In this document: in pieces, positions 29,500 to 40,575 of the stretch
How the letters are laid out: every line of letters starts with the position of its first letter
Position numbering within the stretch: position 1 is the first letter of the stretch
NCBI GenBank assembly: GCA_032768795.1
Contig: CP136498.1
Span: 372,001-436,000, forward strand
DNA from: Tremella fuciformis
Taxonomy: Eukaryota > Basidiomycota > Tremellomycetes > Tremellales > Tremellaceae
Direction: 5' to 3'
DNA length: 64,000 bases
Notes under the pieces: model-generated
Told to the model about the DNA's origin: nothing
Seen by the model: the letters and a program-made list of their open reading frames with translations, nothing else
Databases searched by the model: none
Translations under genes and position numbers: made by a program

Positions 29500-32453
29500 A
29501 GCAGGAACAAGCGTTCCAGGCGCTGAAGGTGAAACTGAGCCAGGCTCCGGTGCTCGCCTTCTTCAACACGGAGTTGCCGACGATTGTGCAGACTGACGCC
29601 TCGGCCTATGGCTGGGGCTTTGTCATCTCGCAAGTCAATTCGGCGAACGAGGAGCACCCCGTGGCCATTGAGTCGGGCTCGTTCAAAGGCGCCGAGTTGA
29701 ACTACACGGTGGCTGAGAAGAAGTTCCTGGCTATTGTTCACGCCTTCCGACGTAAGCAGCATCTGTTGTCTCAGGTCCATTCCACGGTCATCACTGACCA
29801 CCTGAATCTGACTTACTGGATGGAACCGCAGCAGCTTAACCCTCGCCAGGCTAGATGGGTTGAGATCTTAGCCGGGTTCGACTACAAGATCGTGTATCGC
29901 CCTGGTAAGGAGGGCGAACTTCCCGATGCGCTCTCCCGTGACTCGGCGTATCTTCCAGGGCCATTGATGCAGCAGCCGCAGAACTTCATCCAAGCGCTCC
30001 CCACCGCCGACTCTTCCTCCACGGTCTCGTCCTCCCTCGGCCATCTCGTCCGTGCAGCAACACTCGGCGAGATCGGTGTCGAGGAGGAGGAGGAGGAGGA
30101 AGAGGTCGGCGAGGAACGCGTTGAGGTCGCCGAGTTGTCCCCGGTCCTGGCTGAGTTAACCTCTGACGCGCCTACTCTTGCCTCGTGTCAGGAAACCGAC
30201 ACGGCATCCTGACCACGAGACTACCACGAGGCAACTTCCGACGGAAACATCCAAAGGATCCTACGAACTGAAGAACGTGAGTACGATAGAACCGTCACTA
30301 TTAGTCACGAATAACTACGACTTGCTCTTGAAGGCGCTGGAACAACCTGGAGAATGATAGAAGGATACATCTCAGTCTTCCATCGGCCGACTTGAGATAG
30401 GAATGCACACAAGGACAAGAGTCAGGTCCACGATAACGGAGGATAGAGTTATCTCACAGTCAGGGCCACGGGACGGAGACCAAGGACGATAAGGACGACG
30501 ACGGGCACACAAGGAGATTAGATGCAAGCCAGCGCGGAGAGAAGACAATAGAAGAGAAGAGAGACGACGAGAGAATACTAGAGAGTATTGGGAACGAGTA
30601 GAAACAACTAGGAGAACGATGGAACGATCCACGAAGGACGATGCTAGAAGGATCAGAGAGAGAGCGGGTGAGAGTCAGCAGATACTTAAGAAGGAAGATC
30701 GCAGAGGAAGTTCCTCAGCGATCTAGTTAACTAGTCCTCTAGATAGAACGTCTACTTAGAGAATCGACCGTACCAGTGACGAGAGATAGATAAGTGAAGT
30801 GAGTCTTGATCGCTCCTCACCCAGCTTGGTTCCACTCTACTCTTGTTCGTTACTATCTGTTGCGAATAGTCGTTGATAGTTAGCAGCTTGAACCGATAGA
30901 TTGTTTTAGGTGAGCTTTAGTTGGATCTAAAACAGGTCACCGGGTACAGGTCTGACACCTCGACTCACCCCGTCCTGTTGGGATTTTGCCAAAGGCTTGG
31001 CTTCTCTGGGGAAGCGCTCTTGCAGCGTGACCCCGAGGGAAGGCTGCGAGTCAACGGATGACTCTACGTGGAACCGGGGCCAGAACGGGTGCAGATCCTG
31101 AAAGGACGGCACGAAGCTGTCCTCGCCGGACATCCGGGCGTCGCGAAGACTCTCGAGCTGGTGAAGCGGGACTATGCGTGGCTTGGCCTTCGGCGTGACG
31201 TGGAGGCCTTCGTTCGCGCATGCGCCGTGTGCCAACGAACCAAGACCGACCGTCACCGGGCCCACGGCTTCCTACAGCCGCTGGAGGTAGCTGAAAGGCC
31301 TTGGGAGTCCATCTCCATGGACTTCATCAAGCCTTTGCCGGTTTCCAATGGTTTTGACTCGATTCGAGTGGTTGTTGACAGACTAACTAAGTGGGCGATT
31401 TTCATTCCGACGACCACTCGGCTCAACTCGGCGAGTCCCGCCGAGTTGATCATTGATCACGTGGTCTGTCAACACGGGCTCCCGCAATCCATCGTCTCTG
31501 ATCAAAGTTCCAAGTTCACCAGTAAGCTGTGGGCCAACCTGTGCAAGGCCTTGGGTATTAAGCTGTCCTTGTCCACGGCCTTCCACCCTCAGACTGATGG
31601 GCAAACTGAGCAGGTGAATCAGGTTCTTGAGCAGTACCTCCGGGTTTTCTCGACTTATCAGCAAGATAACTGGGCTAAACTCTTGCCATGCGCGTCGTTT
31701 TCGTACAACAACTGGAAGCACTCGGCTATCGAGATGTCTCCGTTTGTAGCAAATTTTGGGTACTCGCCGAGATGGGCGGAGGACTTGGAGAACCTGGTGA
31801 ACTCGGAGAACTCGGAGAAGGAGGGTGCGGATGCCGGTGAACGAATGGGACTGCGGAAGGCAACAGAGCTGAGTGATCTGCATGAGCTCTGTCGGGCTAA
31901 CATTGAGGCGGCAAACCGCGATTATGCGAGGCATTACGATGCTAAGCACTCGCCGCCGCCCAGCTTCAAGATCGGCGACTCGGTGCTCCTCTCGCTGAAG
32001 AACATCGAGACTCGGCGACCGATGAAGAAGCTGGACCTCAAGTTCGGTGGACCATTCGAGATTATCAAGCAGGTCAACCCGGTAACGTATCGCCTTGCTC
32101 TCCCTCCCTCCATGAAATGTCACGACGTCTTTCACGTCAACCTCCTGAAACCCTCCCAACAGCCTACCTTGCCCGGTCAATCGTACAAGCCTCCCGACCC
32201 GGTGGAAGTGGACAGCGAGCTGGGAGAGAGCTGGGAGGTTGCGGCGATCCTGGACTCCCGAATACGCCGTGGACGCCTTGAGTACCTTGTTGAGTGGTTG
32301 GGCTTTGAGCTCACGGATGAGCACGCGACTTGGGAGCCGTTAGCTCATGTGAGCGAGTCGGCCGCCGAGCTTGTCGCGGACTTCCATGCCGCTCACCCAG
32401 AGAAGCCATCGAGCCCGCCAAAGCCTCGGCAAGGCGCTCGCCAAGCCGTATGA
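29500..32453 (+). pseudogene. pol: Gypsy-3 pol remnant (RNase H, integrase, chromodomain), disrupted
   Basis: Ty3 pol related to, but distinct from, Gypsy-2. 29500-30185 encodes RNase H (QTDASAYGWGF, TDHLNLTYWM); gag, protease and RT are missing, cut off by the Gypsy-2 LTR. A solo LTR (30186-30957) interrupts the frame, which continues at 30963 once the LTR and one CCTCG are discounted. It then meets an in-frame TGA at 31059-31061 where Gypsy-2 has CGG (Arg). From 31068 the frame is open through the integrase core (SMDFIKPLP, VSDQSSKF with R-G changed to Q-S, QTEQVNQVLE) to a chromodomain (YLVEWLGFELTDEHATWEP). An Asp/Glu-rich spacer lies between RNase H and integrase. The element is dead in at least three ways. 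Confidence 0.92.
30186..30957 (+). mobile_element. Solo LTR (772 bp) inside Gypsy-3 pol
   Basis: TGTCAGGAAACCGACAC...GGTCTGACA with perfect 5-bp duplication CCTCG (30181-30185 and 30958-30962). Excision restores the pol frame. No other copy of this LTR family is present in the window. Confidence 0.93.
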
Positions 32454-33616
32454 GCCCTGCGTATTCCTGTCTGAATGAGGCGTTCACAAAGATGATGCAC
32501 AGAGCGCTCTATGATCCACGGCTATGAATACACCCCCCCCCCCCCTCCTATTGCCCTCCCGACCCGCCGGGGGCGGTCCCCCGGCGAGGTCGTCAAGCCC
32601 CCACTCGCTCAGGTCGTCCCCAAGCATGCGCCGCAGCTCGTTGACGGCGTACTGACGCAGTCGGGGATCACCTGGGCTGTGAGCGATTGCCGCGAGGCCT
32701 TGGGCGGCTGCGAAGTTGCCTGGGCCAATGTGGCGGTCCGCAGACCGCTGGGGCGTCGGGGGAGATGAACGGGTTGAGCGAGGGGTGCGGCAAGGGACTC
32801 GCTGAACTCGGCGAGCGGGAAGGTGAACTCGACGAGCGAGAGCAAGTTGAGAGAGATAGATGGGGAACTCGGCGGAGGACTTGGTGTCGCTAGCAAGCCA
32901 AGCAACGGGACGGAGCAGGCAGTCTACGTGTCTGCAGAGAACAACAATTGGGAGAAGACTACAGATCGTATCGCACGCCCAGTCTTCCTAAGTATCCGTC
33001 GTCCCTCGGTGAGCTCGGCGAGTGATGCGTTGAATCAACGAGTCCGAGCTCCGTCTCCCCACGTGGCTTCCATGTGCTCTCCCTACGTCCGTCGTGACAT
33101 CGTTGTACCTTCGCGTAAATTCTTGCCACACCGCTCTTCAGGTGTGGAAACCCTGGGCCTAGTCCTTTGTGACAGAGGGCCACCCATCGACCGTGTCCAA
33201 CTGTGACATCGTGACATTGACAGGAAACACATGAGAGCAAATGAGTGCCGCTGTCAGAGCACTTGAGATCAGCAATGGTTGGATGGGATGTCTGTCTGTC
33301 AATGACTTGTTGTGGCCGATAGCAGTGCTATGCATAAGGCGATGATTCCTGCCTGGGAAGGGAAGAAACTGTATGTATGTGAGGGTGGCAAAGGAGAGCA
33401 CCAACTCAATCACAGCGGGGGGCTGCTTTTCATGAGTGGCTGTGCCTTCCAGTGCTTTCACAATTCATGACAAATCTCCGGTCATCAACTGCAGGAGAAG
33501 GGTCAGGTGCAATCAAGGGAGGTCCAAGGAGAAACAGCTCATGGATTTCCTCTGTCCAATGTGCATATACTTGGTAAAATACAGTACGCACGGACCTCGA
33601 CAACAAGGTGCCACGA
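32454..33616. other. Non-coding stretch with LTR fragment
   Basis: Downstream of Gypsy-3. It holds a C run (32533-32545) and the inverted LTR fragment at 32908-33099. No gene or 3' LTR of Gypsy-3 recognised. Confidence 0.5.
32908..33099 (-). mobile_element. LTR fragment, family of 41093-41637
   Basis: About 192 bp matching the reverse complement of the first part of 41093-41637, ending at the LTR terminus ...GTCGTGACA. Truncated at the left. Confidence 0.8.
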
Positions 33617-33810
33617 GCTCAGCTCTGTAAAACTCCGCTCATAACGCCGTCTCTTGCAGGTGCTGAGCGGGAGTGCGGGCGACAGGTCTTGAACGGAAGC
33701 GGAAAGGATAGGTTCTCCAAGCTCAGCCTAAGGCTCGTCAAACTTAGCCCCCTCGACGAACTCGTCGGCGACTTCTCGGTGTCACGCATCAATTCCGTCG
33801 AGCTCGTCAT
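33617..33810 (+). repeat. Dispersed repeat upstream of kinase-like gene
   Basis: CTCATAACGCCGTCTCT ... TGCTGAGCGG ... ACAGGTCTT ... CTCGACGAACtC is shared with 38563-38762 in the same order. A shorter match lies near 58335-58375. Nature unknown; perhaps decayed promoter or LTR sequence. Confidence 0.65.
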
Positions 33811-33902
33811 ACCGCCGAGACCCCCCCCCCCCCCCCCCTCCCTTTGTATCGTCTACATTGTTAACATCCTTGTTCTTGTTCTACTGCTGCTGCTGCTTCG
33901 AC

Positions 33903-36434
33903 ATGGCTTGGCTACACCGGCCGTTCACCTTGGGCCATATCGTCCACGGCGAGTTTGGCCCATCCGTATCGACCGAAGCGGTCACAACATCCCGGACCCG
34001 CTTCAGCTTGCACGGCATCACGGTCGTGAACCTCGTCGCCAACAACCAGCTCGTTTCGAGAGTGGACGAGGTCCTACAGCGCTACATAGCCCTTGGTCTC
34101 ATCCCCAGCCACCGCCCTCCCTCGCTACCTCACCTCGAGGAACATCATCAGGCATCTGTCGCTCACACGCCCGTGCACGGAGAGAGCGGGCTGTCGCATG
34201 TCATCGGGGCCTCGCTCTTCCTGGCGGTGAACATGACCCTCGAGGCGATGGGTTACGACTCACACTGGTACCCTACAAACAACAGCGTACAAGATCTTCA
34301 CACGGGTTACAGCGGACGTCGGACCGACTGGAGGTTGAACAAGCAAGGGCAAGGGCACACCGGCCCACCTCTGTTCGAACTGAAGACCCCCACGACGAGC
34401 GATGAGATCATGAACGCCATCTCCGAAGGGGCAAAAGCCAACTTTTTAATCCGAAATGGGCCGGAATCGCTCGATATTATCGACCCCGTCACACCAGACA
34501 CGCCTGTCACGGGCAAAGTCAAGCATATCATCCTGCAAGTCAGTTATCGCTGCATCCTCTCCTTTTTGCTGCTCTTCAGATCCTCCTGTATTGATGCATC
34601 GCTGATGGTCTGCAGATCATGGGAGCGCTCCTCACTCATGGCTCGGAATACGCCATCCTGTCAAACTACGACCTCTTCATTTTGTTCCGCTACGACCACG
34701 CGTCTTGTCGCCTCGAAGTTTCCAGTCCAATTCGAAGGGAAGGTGGATGGTGGGAACCCCGAGGTCTCACTCGCTCTCATCCAAATGGCCAGCCGATCCT
34801 CAGTCTGCAGCCTTTTTGCCTACTGCTCGCCATCTCCCTCGACGCCTTGGCCGGCAGTTCCGCACCGCCCTCAGTCGCAGCACACGCTTTCCAACCTTTC
34901 CCTGGCGCATATCATACTCCATATGGCGGCCCTCATTGGCCCTCTCAAGGCCAAAGCGGCAGCAGTGCAGGCCGAGGGGGAGGCGGAGGCGGAGCCGGCA
35001 CGACGTTTTCTGGCGGCTACCCGCACGCAAACGAATTTCGGTCCCATCAATCCCATTCTCAATTTCAAATCCAACGAGGCGATCAAAGTGGGTGTAGGAG
35101 TGGGATAGCCAGTGGGCCACATGAACTTCGAGAGCCTTGTCATCATCGCGGCGAGACAGGCATCACAGAGGCTGATATCACCCGACCGCGCACCCCTTCT
35201 GCGAGTCTATCCCTGAGAACAACGACGGATGCCTCGCCTCAGACCCCAAAAACGGATGAGGTACGTGCTACCTACTACCTACCTTCACTGCTTTTTGGAT
35301 GGGGAAACGCTGATGCGCAGGGAGTATTGATTGAGTCACCCGACTGCCAGGTCAACCAGAAACGGAGGATGGTGGATGCACCGACAAACAGAGCGGTACG
35401 CGTCTCCTGATCGCAACGGCCCTGCTGATCCTTTCAGGCCACGGACTGGCAGGTTCATCTGCCCAGAGGCTCGTTCATCATCGACTTGAAACCTTTCGAC
35501 GACCAATCCCAAAATGTTCTCTTCGTTCCCTTGTTGGAAACCTCTCGGTCGCGGCCCATTCAGCATGTGGCCATATCCATTGAAGCCGAGGCTGACTGTG
35601 TCTCACATTGGTCGTTGGGCCCTCGACGAGGCAGTGGAAGTGTCTGGACGGTCTACGAAATCTCTCACCGGCCCGCCAAAACTTACGATTCCGAGCCAAT
35701 GATCATCAAGCTGTTCCCGGTGACATCCACGCACGTGAACTCGTCCGGTTGGACCCAGCGAGACTGTCTCGAGGCCATCCGAACCGAGTGGACTCTTCTT
35801 GAGGGCGCCCTCAAACATCCAGACTTGGGATTTGTGGTCTGCTCCAAAGGCGTTTACGGAGGGACAACCTCTGCGTTGCTCCCATCTAGTGCCGAAGAGG
35901 TTTGTCGGCGAGGGAGCGACGAATGCACCAAAGGAGGAAAGGGCGATGGTGTTGATCATCCGCCGTCTGGGTCTGGGACGTGGGGCACGTTCGAATATCT
36001 CGCAATGGTCATGCCGGATGCAGGGATGGAGAGGTGTCCTACGGATCTCAGTCTTTTGACAGCAGAGGAAAAGTTGGTCCGCTTTCTGCATCCCAGATTT
36101 TGTATCCTCTCGTCTAATCCTTTTGCCCGTGCCAGAGCTGATGCATCCCAGAGCCGAGATCATCGCTCATTATACCACCCTTGGAAAACATCGGATCCTG
36201 CACGGAGACGCCCACCCTCGAAATTGGATTCGTACTTGTACTCGGTCTCGTCCCACGACAACGTCCACCTTGACCGACTCGTATCTCATCAAGGTTATCG
36301 ATTGGGGACTCGCACGACTTGTCAAGCCCGGAAGTGAGTCGGGGGATCGGGCGCTCAGGTGGCAGCTCGAGGAGTTACACAGGGCTCTCGAGCTGAACGA
36401 CGTGTATCAACTGTCGGCTCCGCAGAGCGTGTGA
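33903..36434 (+). CDS. Nuclease-like/kinase-like protein, paralogue A
   Basis: I read exons 33903-34538, 34616-35260, 35321-35395 and 35438-~36070, then ~36140-36434. The first three introns (77, 60, 42 bp) are phase 0 with good sites; the fourth boundary is unresolved. Residues 1-135 are a helical header. D142 (RRTDW), E159-L-K161 (FELK), then Q at the exon 1 end and the strand AILSNYDLFILFRY in exon 2 form an ExK-Q restriction-nuclease-like pattern. A Gly-rich linker (AGRGGGGGGAG) follows. The kinase-like part has GSGSVWTVYE (P-loop-like), IIKLF (Lys), catalytic loop HGDAHPRN and metal motif VIDWGLA, then ends about 35 residues later, so the C-lobe is very short, as in Bud32-type kinases. 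The ATG at 33903 was chosen because it aligns with paralogues; an upstream CT-rich leader and 18-C run lie at 33821-33838. Substrate unknown. Confidence 0.72.
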
Positions 36435-37119
36435 CTGCGGAAGGGGAAGAATTCACATTTGTTACATCCCTTCCATCATCCCCACGACGTACGAGCGCGG
36501 CCTGCTATTCATCAAGGACAGCGCGGCACAGCAACCCAATATACAAGTGGCACCGGCTCATCCGTGCAATGGCACCTTCACGCTGGTGCTAGGTGCGAGC
36601 GTCCTCCATCTAGACGAGTGTACGAGTCCAGATGTGGTGCATGGCTCGCATAGGATGAGAGGCCGTCGCCACCGCTTACACTGTGAGACACGGCAATCAA
36701 TGCCTTGCATCCGACCTTGACACCTCTCTGGCCCAAGCCCGTTAATGGCTCTGACTCGGCCCCAGGCCCGCCCGCGCGCGTCAACATTGTCCGCTCTCCC
36801 CCATCAATGCTACCACTCCAACCACTCGTCCGCTCGTCTGCTGGCGACGTGGCGGCTTGTGTTGAACCACATGTGGCAAAAAGTCCGGGGCGGGCGTCTA
36901 GCCGCAGATCAGTTCAATCCTCCTTGTGCTTGGCCTGAACCTTGGGCCTGGGACCCGACCATGTTCTTGACCTTGAATGTGACCTTGCGCGACACGACCC
37001 GTCGACTAACTACTGATGCGCCCGCCGCGGTCGGTCTGGAACAGATACATGGCAGGGTCACTGGCACTCACCGAACATGATTGAACCTCGCTTCTGCCCA
37101 TGTCACTCTTCCGCCCAAG
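36435..37119. other. No gene seen
   Basis: Only short overlapping ORFs without recognisable motifs. Confidence 0.5.
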
Positions 37120-37232
37120 TGTCAGAACCACGCCGACTAGGTTATAACGGGACTCGAGATCAAGCGGTCGATCTGCGAGTATTGTACCTTTTGGTCAGTT
37201 GTTACCAGAGACCCGTTACTTTGGTCGTGACA
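37120..37232 (+). repeat. TRIM 5' LTR
   Basis: 113 bp. TTATAA at 37142-37147 and GATCTGCGAGTATT at 37170-37183, about 28 bp apart. Confidence 0.92.
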
Positions 37233-37233
37233 G

Positions 37234-37247
37234 AATACTCGCAGATC
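37234..37247 (+). promoter_or_regulatory. Self-complementary primer-binding site of TRIM
   Basis: AATACTCGCAGATC, one base after the LTR, is an exact 14-nt complement of 37170-37183. Confidence 0.78.
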
Positions 37248-37474
37248 ACGGGTCAACCGTTCGACTCGCTGCCTCACTCTGTGCTTTTCAGAGCACTTTC
37301 TAGTCCGGGTAGTCGGGGCCCGAGGCGCCGCATTGGGTATGCGGGCGCTTTAGAGTTCATTCATCTCCGAGGCAGGAGCAACGCCAGACTTGGAAATTCG
37401 CCGACAGGGTCGGAGGGAGTTTCAGGTGCAAGCCTAGTGGCTGTCGGGACGTCAGCCTTGTGGGACGGGGCGAC

Positions 37475-37582
37475 TGTCAGAACCGACTAGGTTATAACGG
37501 GACTCGAGATCAGCCAGTCGATCTGCGAGTATTGTACCTTTTGGTCAGTTGTTACCAGAGGCCCGTTACTTTGGTCGTGACA
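37475..37582 (+). repeat. TRIM 3' LTR
   Basis: 108 bp, lacking CCACG relative to the 5' LTR, otherwise nearly identical. Confidence 0.92.
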
Positions 37583-37677
37583 CCAAGTCCATCCACGCAC
37601 TCCCACTCGATTAGCTCGTAGACCGCAGCGCAGCCTCGGAAGGGGTAGGGAAAGGAGAAGAGAAGCGCTGTGTAGTT

Positions 37678-38029
37678 TCAAGCAACATTGACAAAGTCGG
37701 GGTCGTCACTTAAAGGCAAGGCGAGGCAGCACAAGTCACACTGGCATTTGTTCTCTGGCGCGTACACAAACCTTGACCTCACAAAGATGCTCCTGAAGAC
37801 TATCTTTATCGGCATCGCATCGCTAGCATCGCCCACAATGACCTCGCCGTCGCGGTCGCGGAAATTGAGGCGCTGGCGGATGAACATGTTCATTCCCAGC
37901 ATGTCTATCACAGACGTCCAGGCGGTAGCGGGGAGGCGGCTTCCCCAATGGCCTCTGGACTGCAGGGGTCAACGCCTCTAGCCAAGTCACAATGTGCACG
38001 AAAGGCCGACCAGAACTGATTATCAGCAC
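37678..38029 (-). pseudogene. Possible gene fragment, unrecognised
   Basis: Two minus-strand frames read like protein: one at about 38029-37930 (ISSGRPFVHIVTWLEALTPA), then another from about 37930 to 37678 (MFIRQRLNFRDRDGEVIVGD). They are offset by a frame change near 37930 with no clear intron. I do not recognise a family. It could be a degraded host gene. Confidence 0.25.
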
Positions 38030-40575
38030 AGACGGAGAGATCGGAAAAGAAAAGGCGAAGTATATATTGTGCGAGTCTGTCTTGCTCTTGCAGCCTTTGC
38101 GGGATGGACTTAACGCGTGGTCAGTTCGAAACTCGAATGATAGGGTAGGTCGAGGTCAGCTCGGTCCTGCGAGACAGGCCTGCAGGTCTCTCTCAACGGG
38201 TGGCTCGGCACGACCACGTCTTGTCTTTCCAAGGGATCGTCCCCCACCAGAGTACCGTCTGCGAATGAACCCCATCTTTGTTCTCGACGCTCTCAAATTG
38301 TCGACCTCGCGTCTCCTCTCTTTAGACTTGTGCCGAGTTGGTGTCAGACGGCGAGAACCTGACCCAAGGCCTGGAAAGTCCCCCCAAGCCCGCGTAAAAC
38401 CGAGAGAGCGAATGCTGTACAGAGTCGTCGTTGTGGGCAAGTCTTGCCGAGCGCCAGCCTAGCCCCGGCCACTGACGTCGGAATTAGGAGAATGCGCTCA
38501 CACTACTGAGTAGCCTCGACGAGGATCGACGAACCTCGACGAGTTCAACGAGCCTCGACGAACTCGGTGAAACTCTGCTCATAACGCCGTCTCTCGACAA
38601 CCTTGTAGAATGTCGCCCCCTGTTGCTCCTCATCACTCATTGGAAGTGCTGAGCGGGCAACAGGTCTTCAACGGAAAGAATCACCCAGGCTCGCCGAGCT
38701 TAGCCTCCTCGACGAACCGGTCGGCCACTTCAAGGTGTTAGTCACCAATTCCGTCAACTGACGCCCTGACGCGAGTAGACTGCAAGACTCAACATGCAGA
38801 ATCCGTTACTACCAAACGGGCGACCAAGATGTTCAGATAGAGTATTAGCCACACTTTGCTTCGACATGGTTCGCAAGCGGAAGACTTGCAGTGAGTGACC
38901 CAGGCCGTCAGAAACGACGTCGACGTTGAGCTGCAGCACTTGACGTCACAACATTGACAGAGCCAAGCAATCCAGTGCTCCTTGAGCTTCTCCACCCCTT
39001 GCTCGATGCAAATGACCCACGCAGCTCGCAAACAGTCAATGCTACTCGTATGCTTGAATAGCTTCAGCTTTCCTACGCAAACATCCCTTGACAAGTTGTT
39101 GAAGGCCCTGGCAATCGAGCTATCCGCTCTTCTCATTCGACACTCCCCCATCACATTAACCGTCTAGAGAAGATCATTGGTCGGGCCAATAGGATGGAGT
39201 TTCTTGGCGCCTTTTGAAGATTTGGGCGAGCATGTTCCCAAGACAAACAGTTGGACAACACTTGACTCCTACATGCATTTCCACCCTTACCACTTTGCAA
39301 TCATAAAACGACAGAGCAACACCCAGGGTACCACCAAAGACACCCTACAGTCAGCTCGGAAGGCTATACACACCCCTACTTCATCAGAGCTTTGGCAACG
39401 TCAAGCTGCATACCACCTCAGCAATACCCTAGTGTCAGACCTGTACCCGCGGTCAGGACGATCAACCGTTCCTCGCCTCCCTGCGCGGTCGCCCAGAGGT
39501 CACGATTATTGTGGATATCACCGCTGCTCCTCAACGGTATTCAAGAGCGGTGGGGGACGCGCCGGCCGAGTCAGGCGGCGAGGATGAGGCGGGAGAGGAA
39601 AGGGTAAGGGGCTGGACGTGGACGCGTCTGGCCACGACGCGCAATGGGGACAACTGGACCAATCCTGACCAGTGTAATCGTTGGCGGCAAGCATGAACAA
39701 CAACGATTACAGTGCTGACGACGGTGAGGAGGACAGAGGCCGCCAGAGTCAGACTGATAAGACCGGCGGCGGTCAAGGGATGGGGGGCAAGAGACAAGGC
39801 GCCGCTGGACTTGGACTTGGCTTGGACTAGGACGATGGTGGTGGCGGCGGCAGCGACGGTAGTCGGGGCACAAGTGGCATCCAGCGCGAGTTCCTGTGGA
39901 GCCGCGAGTCTTCATTCTTGTCTGCTCAGTGCCGCATTGCCCATCTTGGCCTCTCTATCCCTGGCGCAAGCCCCACCTCCGAATTGGCCGTCGACTTGGA
40001 GCCCAATGATCCTCCCGGCTACTGCCACCCTCCTTGCCCACTCAAGCGTTAGTGTCATGCCCGTTGGCCCCGAAGACATGTACGCGCTCATCCGCGGACA
40101 AAGCCAGTGGTTTGCAATGACCGATCCGGGGATCGGGCGCGGGCCCGCAGATCGGAAGGGCGGTTGAAGTGGATGTGGATGCTGTTTACAGTAACATGAA
40201 GCCCAGGCGCCGTCGCAGGCTCCCATAGTGATGCAGTCCGTCGACGGTCGCAAGGGATCACGTCTGCAAGATGCCACCGAATCGGGGTGAACGAGCATGG
40301 GCGTAAGCCTGAGCACGCAGCCACAAGGTCGGGATCATATAGATGCACTTGGTATGAGGCTGATCAGCTCGTGACAGGTAGAAGACAAGGTGTGAACTTG
40401 GATTTGAGAATGACAAGAGGAAGTGCCGGTGAGGAGCTCGAGTAGTGGCGTATGTACTGCTCTTTGCTTTGGTCGTGTGTCTGAGCATGTCATATCGTTC
40501 AAGAGCTTGTTGGGGGTGTCGAGGGCTGAGCCGATCTCAGTATTCTGCCTCGACGCTCGATGTCGACACAGGAGC
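38030..40575. other. Accessory stretch without a confident gene
   Basis: Contains CTCGACGAG-rich repeats at 38505-38575, the dispersed repeat at 38563-38762, and several ORFs of 100-150 codons (for example 38789-39154 minus, with several Cys; 39177-39587 plus) that show no family motif and may be relics. Confidence 0.4.
38563..38762 (+). repeat. Second copy of dispersed repeat
   Basis: Direct, diverged copy of 33617-33810. Confidence 0.65.

Larger units (their letters stand above)
37120..37582 (+). mobile_element. Miniature LTR retroelement (TRIM), 463 bp
   Basis: LTRs of 113 bp (37120-37232) and 108 bp (37475-37582; 5-bp deletion), TGTCAGAACC...GTCGTGACA, around a 242-bp non-coding core. 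Perfect 5-bp duplication CCAAG at 37115-37119 and 37583-37587. A TTATAA lies at 37142-37147, a G-rich polypurine-like stretch (GGGACGGGGCGAC) precedes the 3' LTR, and a self-complementary primer-binding site follows the 5' LTR. It has no coding capacity, so it needs a helper element. Confidence 0.92.

Noticed and set aside
20947..29504. Target-site duplication of Gypsy-2
   Set aside because: CAAGG and AGCAG do not match; resemblance AGCAAGG/AGCAGG is not convincing.
38789..39154. Cys-rich 121-codon minus-strand ORF
   Set aside because: No spacing typical of a zinc domain, no splice partner; left as unassigned sequence.
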